64,000 nt of DNA from Pseudomonas sp. (GTDB lineage Bacteria > Pseudomonadota > Gammaproteobacteria > Pseudomonadales > Pseudomonadaceae), in contig NZ_JAUXMX010000033.1 of NCBI RefSeq assembly GCF_030683065.1, forward strand, positions 124,001-188,000. Reading direction: 5' to 3'. A model generated the notes under the pieces. That model saw only the letters and a list, made by a program, of their open reading frames with translations, was not told the origin of the DNA and did not search any database. Positions within the stretch are counted from its first letter, which is position 1, and every line of letters starts with the position of its first letter. Made by a program: the position numbers and the translations under genes. Below are positions 36,148-44,623 of the stretch, piece by piece.

Positions 36148-36957
36148 ATGTCCATGTCTTCCGATTTTCTTGTCGCCATTCGTATCGCAGTACGGGCGCG
36201 GTTTTTTTTGTTCACGTTCTGGCTGTTTATCGTCTTGGTAGTAGTGGTTCTAATGGCAGCGCAGTTCAGTGCTCGTCAGCCTGCGACCGTTGCATTGGAT
36301 ATTGGCTTTTCGACTATTCGCCTGCTGTTGCCACTGGGGGTAGTGCTATTGATTCAGGAGTTGCTCTCCCGCGAGTTTGATCGGCGCTATTTCCTCAACT
36401 CACTGGCTTATCCGCGTCCACGGTATAAGCTGTTGCTTGGCCGTTTTGCCGCAGTTGCCGTCTTGACCCTTGGCCTGCTGCTGGCAATCGCGTTGTTGTT
36501 GGCGCTGCTGGTGGGGTTGATTAGCCAGGGTTATGCGCAGGGTACCCCGGTGGCGTTGGATCACCATTATCTGGTAAGTATTGCTTTTTTCGCGTTGGAT
36601 TTGCTGCTGCTGACCGCGCTGGCCTGCCTGCTCGCCGTAGTCGCCTCGACCCCTAGCTTCGTACTGATCGGCACCTTTGGTTTTATGCTGGTGGCGCGCT
36701 CCTTTGCCGCCATTATTGAGTTGCTTACTCGTGATGCTTCGCTGGTCGGCGATGCCGAGAACTACCGCGCAGGTGTCGGCCTGCTTGGTTACTTGCTGCC
36801 GGATCTCGGCGCCTTGGATGTGCGCATGGTCGCCCTCTACGGCAGCATGGACTTCCTGCCCGCCGACTGGCCTTGGCTGCTGCTCTCCAGCCTGGCTTAT
36901 ATAGTTGCCTTGTTGGCGCTCGCAGTCTGGGCGCTGCAACGCAAGCGGTTTGCCTGA
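36148..36957 (+). CDS. ABC-2 type transporter permease linked to the pilin locus
   Basis: This protein of about 269 residues has six hydrophobic segments: TM1 near 20-45 (FLFTFWLFIVLVVVVLMAAQF), a coupling region with LSREFDRRYFLNSLAYPRPRYKLLLGRF, then five more to the C-terminus. This is the ABC-2 permease pattern. The start is uncertain: ATG at 36148 or 36154, neither with a strong RBS. It is followed after one base by a membrane-anchored helical protein and then by the ATPase, so the three form one transporter. The ABC transporter genes pilGHI are needed for type IV pili in Myxococcus; a like role here is inference. Confidence 0.8.
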   Translation: MSMSSDFLVAIRIAVRARFFLFTFWLFIVLVVVVLMAAQFSARQPATVALDIGFSTIRLLLPLGVVLLIQELLSREFDRRYFLNSLAYPRPRYKLLLGRFAAVAVLTLGLLLAIALLLALLVGLISQGYAQGTPVALDHHYLVSIAFFALDLLLLTALACLLAVVASTPSFVLIGTFGFMLVARSFAAIIELLTRDASLVGDAENYRAGVGLLGYLLPDLGALDVRMVALYGSMDFLPADWPWLLLSSLAYIVALLALAVWALQRKRFA

Positions 36958-36958
36958 T

Positions 36959-37798
36959 ATGCGTAGCCGCTACGCTCCACTTTTGCTGGCTCTGTTGGGC
37001 TTTGCCTTGTTTGCCGGTATAGCCTTCTGGCGTGCCCAGCAGCCGTTGTCGCTCGAGCAACCGCAGGTACAGGATCGGGTGGTGATCGCCGCGCCTATCC
37101 TGCTGGCGCTGTATGGCGGCGATCGCTTCCTCGCCGCCGATCTGGAAACTATGCGCCTGGCTGCCACCGGGATACAGGATGGCCAGAGCGATACTAACTA
37201 TCTGATCCGCGCCCAGCAGGTCGTCGCGCAGCTGAATGGCTGTCATGAAGACAACTATTACCTGGCCAACGGCCTGCTCACCTGGGGCGGCGCGGTCAGC
37301 GAGGGCAGTCAGGTGCTGCGTGCGGCGGTGCAGTGCCGTACCTGGGACTTTGCCCCGGCGTTTTTCTATGGCATCAATCTGGCGTTCTTCCAGCGTGATA
37401 TCGCCGAGGCGCAGCGCATTCTCGAACTGGGCGCGCAGCGCTCGCCGGAGAATGCCGCAGGCCTGCGCAAGCTGGCGGTGATGCTGCAGGCGGAAACCTT
37501 CGCCGATGAAAAGCTGGCCTTGAATTACCTGCTGCAACAGCGCGATGCCGCCAGCGACCCCAAATTGCGCGATATGCTCGACAAGCGCGTCGTGCGCCTG
37601 CAAGGTCTGGTCACCCTGCGCCAGGCACAACGGCGTTTCGAGGCGGAAAACGGTGTGCTGACCAGGCTGGAGCAACTGGTCGAAGCCGGGCTATTGCCGG
37701 CCTTGCCGGATGACCCGCTCAGGCTCGGCTACGAGTTGCGCGAGGGGACAATCATTTTGAAGAAACTGAAAATCGCCGGCATGGAGGATCAGTCGTGA
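36959..37798 (+). CDS. Membrane-anchored helical-repeat protein of the pilin-linked ABC operon
   Basis: This 279-residue protein has one N-terminal transmembrane helix (about 8-25, LLLALLGFALFAGIAFW) and a long helical, TPR-like remainder (NYLIRAQQVVAQLNGCHEDNYYLANGLLTWGG, AFFYGINLAFFQRDIAEAQRILELGAQRSPENA), probably periplasmic. ATG 36959 is one base after the permease stop. Its stop overlaps the ATPase GTG by four bases. It has no recognised family name; a scaffold or accessory subunit of the transporter, or a pilin chaperone, is plausible from context. Confidence 0.75.
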   Translation: MRSRYAPLLLALLGFALFAGIAFWRAQQPLSLEQPQVQDRVVIAAPILLALYGGDRFLAADLETMRLAATGIQDGQSDTNYLIRAQQVVAQLNGCHEDNYYLANGLLTWGGAVSEGSQVLRAAVQCRTWDFAPAFFYGINLAFFQRDIAEAQRILELGAQRSPENAAGLRKLAVMLQAETFADEKLALNYLLQQRDAASDPKLRDMLDKRVVRLQGLVTLRQAQRRFEAENGVLTRLEQLVEAGLLPALPDDPLRLGYELREGTIILKKLKIAGMEDQS

Positions 37799-38712
37799 GT
37801 GCTGCACTGGAATTTCATGGCGTCAGCCAGACCTTTCGCGTCAAGGGCAAGGCGGTGCAGGCGCTGCGCGAGGTCAGCTTCAGCCTGGCCGAGGGCGAAG
37901 TGTTCGGCTTCGTCGGGCCCAATGGCGCCGGCAAGTCGACCACCATCAAGGTCATGCTCGACATCATCAACGACTACCAGGGTCGGGTCAGCCTGTATGG
38001 CACCTGCGCGCGCCAGGCCGAGGCGCGCCAGGGCGTGGCCTACGTGCCGGAAGCCCCGGCGCTGTACGAGCAATTCACCCCGCTGGAAATCCTGCGTATG
38101 GGCTTGTCCATGTACGGCATCCGCCGCGCGGACGAAAAGGCCTGGTGCCTAAACTGGCTGGAGCGCTTCTCCATCGGCGCCTCCGCCAACCGGCGCATCC
38201 GCGAGCTGTCCAAGGGCACCGTGCAGCGCGTGGCGCTGGCCCACGCCATGGTGGTGCAGCCCAGGTTGTTGGTGCTCGACGAGCCGCTGTCCGGCCTCGA
38301 CCCGGTCGGGCGCAAGGATGTGGTGGATATCCTCAACGAGTACAAGAGCCAGGGCGGCGCGATCTTCTTCACCTCCCACGTGCTGCACGACGTCGAACGC
38401 ATCGCCGACCGCTTCGGCTTCATCAACCAGGGCCAACTGCTGACCGTGCGCTCGCCCCGCGAACTGGCCGCCGAACGCGCCGACTACATGCTGGTGCGCT
38501 TCAACGCCGACCACGCCATCCACCCCGACGCCCGCCCACTGCGCGACGGCGAGTTCGAATACGAACTGACCCAAGCCGCACTGCCAGCCTTCATCGCCCA
38601 ACTCAACCAGACTGGCGGCCACCTGCTCACGGTAAAACCGGCGGTATCGCTGGAAAGCGTGTTCTTCAAAATCCTCGACGCCGCCGCCGGCAAACCCCAG
38701 CCCACCCATTAG
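37795..38712 (+). CDS. ABC transporter ATPase (CcmA type) linked to the pilin locus
   Basis: The 305-residue protein has Walker A GPNGAGKST, signature LSKGTVQR (a variant of LSGGQ), Walker B LLVLDEPLSGLDPVG and switch His in FTSHVLHDVERIADRFGFI. A C-terminal extension of about 80 residues follows, as in ABC-2 exporters. GTG start with GGAGG seven bases upstream, inside the end of the previous gene. It pairs with the permease at 36148. PilH of Myxococcus, needed for pilus assembly, is an ATPase of this class. Confidence 0.88.
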   Translation: MSAALEFHGVSQTFRVKGKAVQALREVSFSLAEGEVFGFVGPNGAGKSTTIKVMLDIINDYQGRVSLYGTCARQAEARQGVAYVPEAPALYEQFTPLEILRMGLSMYGIRRADEKAWCLNWLERFSIGASANRRIRELSKGTVQRVALAHAMVVQPRLLVLDEPLSGLDPVGRKDVVDILNEYKSQGGAIFFTSHVLHDVERIADRFGFINQGQLLTVRSPRELAAERADYMLVRFNADHAIHPDARPLRDGEFEYELTQAALPAFIAQLNQTGGHLLTVKPAVSLESVFFKILDAAAGKPQPTH

Positions 38713-38736
38713 AATGCGGCGGCCCTCGGCGCTTTT

Positions 38737-39103
38737 GTAGGATGGCGTTGAGCGCAGCGATACCCATCAACCGGTTGCCAAACCGCCGAATTTTATTGGT
38801 TTGCCGCAGATTTTCGTGATGGGTATCGCTTCGCTCACCGCTACAGCATGGGTATCGCTGCGCTCATCCTACGCGGCCCGCACCATCCTACGGGGTCGTA
38901 GGCTTTTGTCGGATGCGGCGGGCCGCGGCGGCTTTTGTAGGATGTGGTTGAGCGCAGCGATACCCATCAACCGGTTGCCAAACCGCCGAATTTTATTGGT
39001 TTGCCACAGATCGCTGTGATGGGTATCGCTACGCTCAACCCCATCCTACGGGAGGTGACCGCAGCGCCTTTGTAGGATGTGGTTGAGCGCAGCGATACCC
39101 ATC
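38737..39103. repeat. Cluster of type A REPINs, partly duplicated (200-bp offset)
   Basis: A REPIN starts GCTTTTGTAGGATGGCG at 38731 and a second GCTTTTGTAGGATGTGG at 38931; both share a spacer containing CCGGTTGCCAAACCGCCGAA and TTTTATTGGTTTGCC. Right arms end at about 38892 and 39049, and a single REP follows at 39072-39103. This fills the 442-bp gap between the pilin-linked ABC genes and the first toxin gene. Confidence 0.88.
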
Positions 39104-39154
39104 GGGAACCTCAGGGTCAGAGTCGATTTCTGGTACCGACCACTGATCTCCGCT

Positions 39155-39514
39155 CTACTCCTCCAGCAGAGCACCAACACAGTCGAGGACTTGCACGATG
39201 TCGGTCGGCGCTTGTTCTTTGAAGCTGGCCTTGCGCGCTCGCCAGTCAAGCGTGCGAACCTGATGGCTGTGAATGCTGCCCTGAGTGTCGGCACCAGAGC
39301 CCATCAACGTGACCAAGAACCCTTGGTCGCGTGCATTCTCAGCTCGGCCCTGAGATACCGGACAGACCAGCGCGAGTCCAAAGGCGTCGTTGAATTCACG
39401 TTTTGATAACACCAGGCAGTAATGCTCACCCTGCATCTCGCGACCGGTGGACGGGTCGACGTTCAAATGCCAGAGTTCACCTCGACCGGGCACACTCGGT
39501 GGACGCCTCACCAT
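39155..39514 (-). CDS. MazF/PemK-family toxin (ChpB-like)
   Basis: This 119-residue protein has the PemK/MazF fold signals PGRGELWHLNVDPSTGREMQG and HYCLVLSKREFNDAFGLALVCPVSQG near the N-terminus and GSIHSHQVRTLDWRARKA, where an endoribonuclease active site is expected. The family cleaves single-stranded RNA and stops translation. Its start overlaps the antitoxin stop by seven bases; the antitoxin is translated first. Confidence 0.9.
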   Translation of the reverse strand: MVRRPPSVPGRGELWHLNVDPSTGREMQGEHYCLVLSKREFNDAFGLALVCPVSQGRAENARDQGFLVTLMGSGADTQGSIHSHQVRTLDWRARKASFKEQAPTDIVQVLDCVGALLEE

Positions 39515-39750
39515 TGTTCGTTGCCGACCGCTGCCATTTCATCCCAGCCTTCGACCCGCGCCTCTTTCGGGGTCGCGGCAATCAGTTCGGCCAGGGTGGG
39601 TTTCTTTCGGCTGGGCTTTACCACCAGGGCATCCCCTTCGATTTTCCAAACCAGCTGGCAGCCGGCAACCAAATGGTTCTGGGCTGCAAACGCCGCCGGT
39701 ACCGCCAAAATCAATGAGCCGCCCGAGCGGCGAAGCGCAACAGTACCCAT
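39508..39750 (-). CDS. AbrB/MazE-type antitoxin (ChpS-like)
   Basis: This 80-residue protein starts MGTVALRRSGGSLILAVPAAFAAQNHLVAG, the swapped-hairpin AbrB DNA-binding fold, followed by LVWKIEGDALVVKPSRKK and a C-terminal toxin-binding tail. AGAGG eight bases upstream picks ATG 39750 over those at 39756 and 39792. It probably neutralises the overlapping MazF-like toxin and represses the pair. Confidence 0.88.
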   Translation of the reverse strand: MGTVALRRSGGSLILAVPAAFAAQNHLVAGCQLVWKIEGDALVVKPSRKKPTLAELIAATPKEARVEGWDEMAAVGNEQW

Positions 39751-39956
39751 GTCCATATCCTCTTCATGTTTTACATAAGTAAAACTAGGCATTGGTCAAT
39801 AGGGAAATCTTGGCGTGGTAACCCTGCCGTGGACGCTCTACGTCCGTCGTGCTGAGGCGGTTTGGCACGGTTACCCCTTGTGTTTGCATGTGTGCAAGGT
39901 GGCGGATGATGGTGCGCGGCAATCTCCACGTTTACTGCGCTTGCGCCGCACAATCC

Positions 39957-40042
39957 GTAGGGTACGCTGGGCCGCACAGGCTGCGCGCACCAATGAACCC
40001 ACACCACGGTCGCGGAAGTCGGTGCGCACGGCGCACCCTACG
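39957..40042. repeat. Diverged type B repeat between the two TA pairs
   Basis: CGTAGGGTACGCTGGGCCGC and, inverted, GGTGCGCACGGCGCACCCTAC lie about 45 bp apart in the gap between the two toxin-antitoxin modules. Confidence 0.7.
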
Positions 40043-40088
40043 GGCGACGGTTTCGCACGCCAGATCGTAGGGCGGAATCGTAGTGCCG

Positions 40089-40373
40089 TTACCAGCGTTG
40101 CGGCTGGCTCCGTGAGGTATGAAATACCCGCAGTATCTCTATGATTTGGCGATTCACGCGGTAGGGGATCAGGTATCGGGAATCGAGTACGACTAACTCC
40201 CGAGTGCCGGGGACTCGGCCGGGGCGGCCAAGGTCGGGTTGGGTTTCAAGCAGGGCGATTGCTGCCAGGATGCGTGATGCGGTGCGTTGAGCTGCTTGTG
40301 GGTCTTCAGCTGCAATGAAAGCGATTTCTTCGTCCAGGTTGCGCAGGGCCGTCCGTAGCCATTTAATCTGCAT
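40089..40373 (-). CDS. RelE/ParE-family toxin
   Basis: This 94-residue protein starts MQIKWLRTALRNLDEEIAFIAAEDPQAAQ and has DLGRPGRVPGTRELVVLDSRYLIPYRV and IEILRVFHTSRS, the ParE/RelE pattern of two N-terminal helices and a beta sheet with basic residues. Members poison gyrase (ParE) or cut mRNA (RelE); the sequence alone does not decide. The start overlaps the antitoxin stop by 11 bases. Confidence 0.9.
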   Translation of the reverse strand: MQIKWLRTALRNLDEEIAFIAAEDPQAAQRTASRILAAIALLETQPDLGRPGRVPGTRELVVLDSRYLIPYRVNRQIIEILRVFHTSRSQPQRW

Positions 40374-40605
40374 TCACGCCCCACTTGTTGCGCAGCGCTG
40401 CTACTTCGGCAGGGCTTGCAAAGTCGCCATTATCGGCTTCGGTGAATGCGCTTTGGATTTCCCCGATCTGCCATTCGTTTAGCGCGATGTACTCGCGAAT
40501 AGCTTCTGCAGCCAGAAAAGACCTGCTCCTGTTGGTCGATCCGGCCAGGGCGTCCAGGCGAGCCTTGGTGTCTTCCTCTAGTCGGATGGTCATTGTGGTG
40601 GACAT
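40363..40605 (-). CDS. Ribbon-helix-helix (CopG/ParD-type) antitoxin
   Basis: This 80-residue protein starts MSTTMTIRLEEDTKARLDALA, the RHH DNA-binding strand and helix, followed by RSRSFLAAEAIREYIALNEWQIGEI, then a toxin-binding tail. AGGGA nine bases before ATG 40605 supports this start over 40647. It pairs with the overlapping RelE/ParE toxin. Confidence 0.9.
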   Translation of the reverse strand: MSTTMTIRLEEDTKARLDALAGSTNRSRSFLAAEAIREYIALNEWQIGEIQSAFTEADNGDFASPAEVAALRNKWGVNAD

Positions 40606-40705
40606 GGCAATTATCCCTAGTGCGTGTTTGTGTACAAAGTAGCACATGATCGGTGCGGGACAAATTCTGACCTGAGGCCTGCGCCGTTTGCCGCGACCTG
40701 ACTGC

Positions 40706-41554
40706 TTACAAGCTCAACCGCATCGATAAATCCACCGCCTTCACGTCCTTGGTCAGGGTGCCGATGGAGACGTAGTCGACGCCGGTTTCGGCAATGCTGC
40801 GCAGGGTGCTCTCGTTGACGCCGCCGGAGGCTTCAAGCTTGGCGCGGCCTTGGGTGATGGTCACCGCGTGGCGCATGTCGTCGAGCGACAGTTCGTCGAG
40901 CATGATGATGTCGGCGCCGGCGTCGAGGGCTTGTTGCAGCTCTGCCAGGCTTTCCACTTCGACTTCCACCGGTTTGCCGGGGGCGATCTTGTGCGCGGCT
41001 TGCACGGCTTCGACGATGCCGCCGCAGGCTGCGATGTGGTTTTCCTTGATCAGGAAGGCGTCGTACAGGCCGATGCGGTGGTTGTGGCAGCCGCCGCAGG
41101 TGACCGCGTATTTCTGCGCCAGGCGCAGGCCGGGCAGGGTCTTGCGGGTGTCGAGCAGTTTGACCGCGGTGCCGTGTACCAGGTCGGCGTAATGCTGGCA
41201 GCGGGTGGCGACGGCGGACAGGGTTTGGAGGAAGTTCAGGGCGCTGCGCTCGCCGCTGAGCAGGGCGCGCGCCGGGCCTTCGAGGTGGAACAGGACCTGG
41301 TTGGGGCTGACGCGCTCGCCGTCGCGTACTTGCCAGTGCACGGCAACGCGCGGGTCGAGCTGGCGAAACACGGCATCGACCCAGGCCGTGCCGCAGATCA
41401 CGGCGGCTTCGCGGGTGATGATGGTAGCGTGGGCCAGGCGTTCGGCCGGGATCAGCTGGGCGGTGATATCGCCGCTACCAATATCCTCGGTCAGGGCGCG
41501 CCGCACATTAGCCTCGATTTCGGCAGTCAGGTCGGCGAGGGTTAGGTTCGGCAT
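40706..41554 (-). CDS. nadC: NadC, quinolinate phosphoribosyltransferase
   Basis: The protein has 282 residues from ATG 41554, preceded by GGAG. Motifs seen: [78 protein letters not shown] and IMLDELS. It converts quinolinate and PRPP to nicotinate mononucleotide in NAD synthesis. In P. aeruginosa nadC lies on the far side of the pilA island; here the TA pairs and ABC genes separate it from the pilins. Confidence 0.97.
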   Translation of the reverse strand: MPNLTLADLTAEIEANVRRALTEDIGSGDITAQLIPAERLAHATIITREAAVICGTAWVDAVFRQLDPRVAVHWQVRDGERVSPNQVLFHLEGPARALLSGERSALNFLQTLSAVATRCQHYADLVHGTAVKLLDTRKTLPGLRLAQKYAVTCGGCHNHRIGLYDAFLIKENHIAACGGIVEAVQAAHKIAPGKPVEVEVESLAELQQALDAGADIIMLDELSLDDMRHAVTITQGRAKLEASGGVNESTLRSIAETGVDYVSIGTLTKDVKAVDLSMRLSL

Positions 41555-41875
41555 GGTCGGCTCCGCGGTCAGGGTCGGGCGATTATAGGGATTGCCGGCG
41601 GCGGTTGCAGCGAGATTGCGCGTCTGCGGCCGGGTACGGTGTGGTCTGGCCTTAATGGTTGCGTTGGTCGGGTAGTGCTCGTCGTTGTGCGGCGGGTGCT
41701 TTATATCTGTGACCTGTGTCATGTCCGCAGGAAAAGCTTGTTCGCGATGAGCGCGGCACACCTATAATGCTTTTAACTTAAATTGACGCCATAACTTTGA
41801 CGTCACGGATGACGCTCGGTTTGTTGCGATGTAGATCGGTTGGCCCAGGCAGGGGCGGTCTGCGGGAGAGTCACA
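41555..41875. other. Intergenic region between divergent nadC and DUF1631 gene
   Basis: 321 bp with no gene. It holds a possible -10 TATAAT at 41763-41768 on the plus strand without a good -35, and a perfect palindrome TGACGTCA near 41799-41806. No repeat element is seen, unlike most gaps in this window. Confidence 0.6.
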
Positions 41876-44164
41876 ATGAAGACTGACGCGAATGTGGTGC
41901 ACCTGAACAAGGTAGCCGCGGAGCAATCGCCCACTTCACCGGCAGGAAGACTGCCCGTGGCGCTCATTCATTTGCGCGACAAGGCCGTGCAACAGCTCAA
42001 GCAAGCCTTGCAGGCGTTGTTCGACAATGCCGACGATACGCTGTTCGAGATGGCCGATCGGGCAGCCAGCAATGGCGAGCAGAACGCCTTCTTTGAAGCC
42101 ATGCGCGACCTGCGTCTGAAGCGCAAGAATATCGAGCGCAGCTTCCTGCAGAAAGTCATCGAGCCTTTCGCCACTCTCAATCAATACGAAATTGGCAAGC
42201 CGGTCGAGGCTGTTTCGTTCGACAGCCTGGCGCTGGTGCAGCACGACGAGCTGGAAGAGTCGGTGGCGTTGGACGCCATGGTGGCCAAGGTCATGAGCCG
42301 CGATGGCGTGGCGGTCAGCCACCTGACTACGCGGCTGAATGCGCTGGTCAGCAAGAAGCTCGACGACATGTCCAATCCGCTTGGTCCTGCTTTGCTGTGT
42401 GGCGCTTTTCTCGAGGCGTGCAGCAGCTTGGGGGTGGAGATCAAGGTCAAGCTGATCATCTTCAAGTTGTTTGAAAAATATGTGCTGGCCGATCTCGATC
42501 AGCTCTATGCCGAAGCCAATCAGAGTCTGGTCACTGCCGGTGTGCTGCCGGAGTTGAAGTCGGCGCCTGCACGGCGCAACCCGGAGCGTTCCGGGGCGGC
42601 TGGGCAGGTGGGTGGCATCACTGGTGAGCAGGCCGGTGAGGGCGTGCAGGAAGTGTTCGTGGCCTTGCAGACGTTGCTTGCCCAGGTGCGCGGCACCGGC
42701 TTGCCACGGCGCGAGCTGCCGGCCGATGCGGCGCCGATTACCAGTAATGACCTGCTGCGTTTGCTCTCCCATATGCAGCAGCATGCACCGGCGCAGGTGA
42801 GTAATGATTTCGACCTGCGCGAGCAGCTTGAACAGCTGCTCAGCCGCGCCAGCGTCAGGAGCGGCAAGGCGCGGGTGGTTGGTGAAGTTGATGAGGACGT
42901 TATCAATCTGGTGTCGATGCTGTTTGAGTTCATTCTCGATGACCGCACCCTGCCGGATTCGCTGAAAGCCTTGATCGCGCGTTTGCAGATTCCCATGCTC
43001 AAGGTTGCGGTGCTGGACAAGACTTTCTTCAGTCGCGGCAGCCATCCGGCTCGGCGTTTGCTCAATGAAATCGCCTCGGCCGCCCTGGGCTGGGGTGAGC
43101 AGGACGATAGCCAGCGCGACAGCCTGTATCAGAAGATCGAGCAGGTGGTGCAGCGCCTGCTCAATGACTTTGTCGACGACCCACTGATATTTTCCGAATT
43201 GCTGGCGGACTTTCTCGCCTTTACCGGTAACGAGCGGCGGCGCAGCGATCTACTGGAGCAGCGCACTCGCGATGCCGAAGAAGGCAGCGCCAGGGCTGAA
43301 CTGGCGCGCCGCGAGGTGGAGCAGGTGCTCAATGAGCGCCTGCTGGGAAAGTGCCTGCCCGAGGTGGTGGTGCGCCTGCTGCAGGAGGCGTGGAGCAAGG
43401 TGCTGATGCTGACCTGCCTCAAGCACGGTGCCAACTCACTCGAGTGGCAGGCTGCGCTGGCGACCATGGATGATCTGGTCTGGAGTGCGCAAACCCACGA
43501 GGACCCACAGGCCCGTCTGCGTTTGCTCGAACTGGTGCCGGGTCTACTCAAGGCGTTGCGTGAAGGAATGGCCAGTGCGGCGTTCGACCCGTTTTCCACC
43601 GGCGAGTTTTTCAGTCAGCTGGAGGCGCTGCATGTGCAGGCGTTCCAGCGGTTCAAGCGAGTGATGCCGGCTGTCGACACGGTTCAGCGCGAGGTGCCGG
43701 CAGCGCTCGACGCTGAGATGAATGCGGCCTTGCCTGCGGGCGATGTCGAGATGCCCTTGCTGGAGCTGCCGCCAGCGCTAGAGCCACATGGTGTGGCGAT
43801 GGTCGAGGTGGTCGAAGAAATCGTGCTGCTGGCGCCAGGTCGAAGCACCCCGGATGAGACCGAGATTTGCCTGCCAGATGATGACGAAGCCCTGCTGCAG
43901 GTGGATAACCTGCGCGTAGGCAGTTGGGTGGAGTTTCAGGAAGACGAGGAGTACAAGCTGCGCTGCAAGCTGGCGGCGGTGATCAAGCCGACTGGCAAGT
44001 ACATCTTCGTCAACCGCACCGGCATGAAGGTGCTGGAAAAGACCCGCATGGGCCTGGCTGTGGAATTCCGCCGCAAGAGCATTCGCCTGCTCGACGATGC
44101 GCTGCTATTCGACCGGGCGCTGGAATCGGTGATCGGCAACCTGCGTAGGCTCAAGGGCACCTGA
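41876..44164 (+). CDS. DUF1631 family protein (paralogue 2)
   Basis: This 762-residue cytoplasmic protein shows LRDKAVQQLKQALQALFDNADDTLFEMADRAASNGEQNAFFEAMRDLRLKRKNIERSF at the N-terminus, EDVINLVSMLFEFILDDRTL and HPARRLLNEIASAA in the middle, and a C-terminal PilZ/YcgR-like strand region (VGSWVEFQEDEEYKLRCKLAAV...KYIFVNRTGMKV). The blocks correspond one to one with the DUF1631 protein at 21145-23481. GGGAGAG precedes ATG 41876. It lies between nadC and ampD as in P. aeruginosa. Function unknown. Confidence 0.88.
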   Translation: MKTDANVVHLNKVAAEQSPTSPAGRLPVALIHLRDKAVQQLKQALQALFDNADDTLFEMADRAASNGEQNAFFEAMRDLRLKRKNIERSFLQKVIEPFATLNQYEIGKPVEAVSFDSLALVQHDELEESVALDAMVAKVMSRDGVAVSHLTTRLNALVSKKLDDMSNPLGPALLCGAFLEACSSLGVEIKVKLIIFKLFEKYVLADLDQLYAEANQSLVTAGVLPELKSAPARRNPERSGAAGQVGGITGEQAGEGVQEVFVALQTLLAQVRGTGLPRRELPADAAPITSNDLLRLLSHMQQHAPAQVSNDFDLREQLEQLLSRASVRSGKARVVGEVDEDVINLVSMLFEFILDDRTLPDSLKALIARLQIPMLKVAVLDKTFFSRGSHPARRLLNEIASAALGWGEQDDSQRDSLYQKIEQVVQRLLNDFVDDPLIFSELLADFLAFTGNERRRSDLLEQRTRDAEEGSARAELARREVEQVLNERLLGKCLPEVVVRLLQEAWSKVLMLTCLKHGANSLEWQAALATMDDLVWSAQTHEDPQARLRLLELVPGLLKALREGMASAAFDPFSTGEFFSQLEALHVQAFQRFKRVMPAVDTVQREVPAALDAEMNAALPAGDVEMPLLELPPALEPHGVAMVEVVEEIVLLAPGRSTPDETEICLPDDDEALLQVDNLRVGSWVEFQEDEEYKLRCKLAAVIKPTGKYIFVNRTGMKVLEKTRMGLAVEFRRKSIRLLDDALLFDRALESVIGNLRRLKGT

Positions 44165-44195
44165 GGCTGTCTATGCGGCACTCGAGGCTGCCGTT

Positions 44196-44516
44196 GTAGG
44201 ATGGTGCGGGCCGCGTAGGATGAGCGCAGCGATACCCATCAAGCGGTTGGTGCCTGTACCCGCCGGCATGGCGACTATCGATGATGGGTTACGGCGCCTT
44301 TGTTCTGCTGACGGCAGGTCAATTCGCGGGCGCCTAACCCATCCTACGAAATCGCGGCGTTCCACGTCCCGTAGGATGGTGCCGTCAGCTCCCGTAGGAT
44401 GGCGCGGGCCGCGTAGGATGAGCGTAGCGATACCCATCAATCAGTCAACGGCCCTTCGCGGCCAAGGCCCCTCCTACGGTGCGAGGGTGTTCTTGTGGGG
44501 GGGGCTTGTCCGCGAA
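44196..44516. repeat. Mixed repeat cluster before ampD
   Basis: Type A REP cores at 44220-44250 and 44417-44440 with GTAGGATGG/GGGCCGCGTAGGATGAGCG leads, a second-family inverted repeat GGGTTACGGCGCC...GGCGCCTAACCC (44285-44340), and a type C arm pair CGCGGCCAAGGCCCCTCC and GGGGGGCTTGTCCGCGAA (44455-44516). This explains the 459-bp gap. Confidence 0.85.
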
Positions 44517-44623
44517 CGCCGCAGGCCCATGAGCAAGTTTAGACGTGGTGACGATCAGCAATCGCCAGTGCTTGGCCCCGCTGCCGGCCTGCTCTAGAGT
44601 GGTGGCTCGTCCAAGGAGCCTTT

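Noticed and set aside
38713..40705. Search for the tRNA-Thr gene that marks the pilin island in P. aeruginosa
   Set aside because: No cloverleaf with a Thr anticodon or CCA end is visible in this interval.
41799..41806. TGACGTCA palindrome before the DUF1631 gene as a named operator
   Set aside because: It is only 8 bp long and matches no Pseudomonas regulator I can name with confidence.
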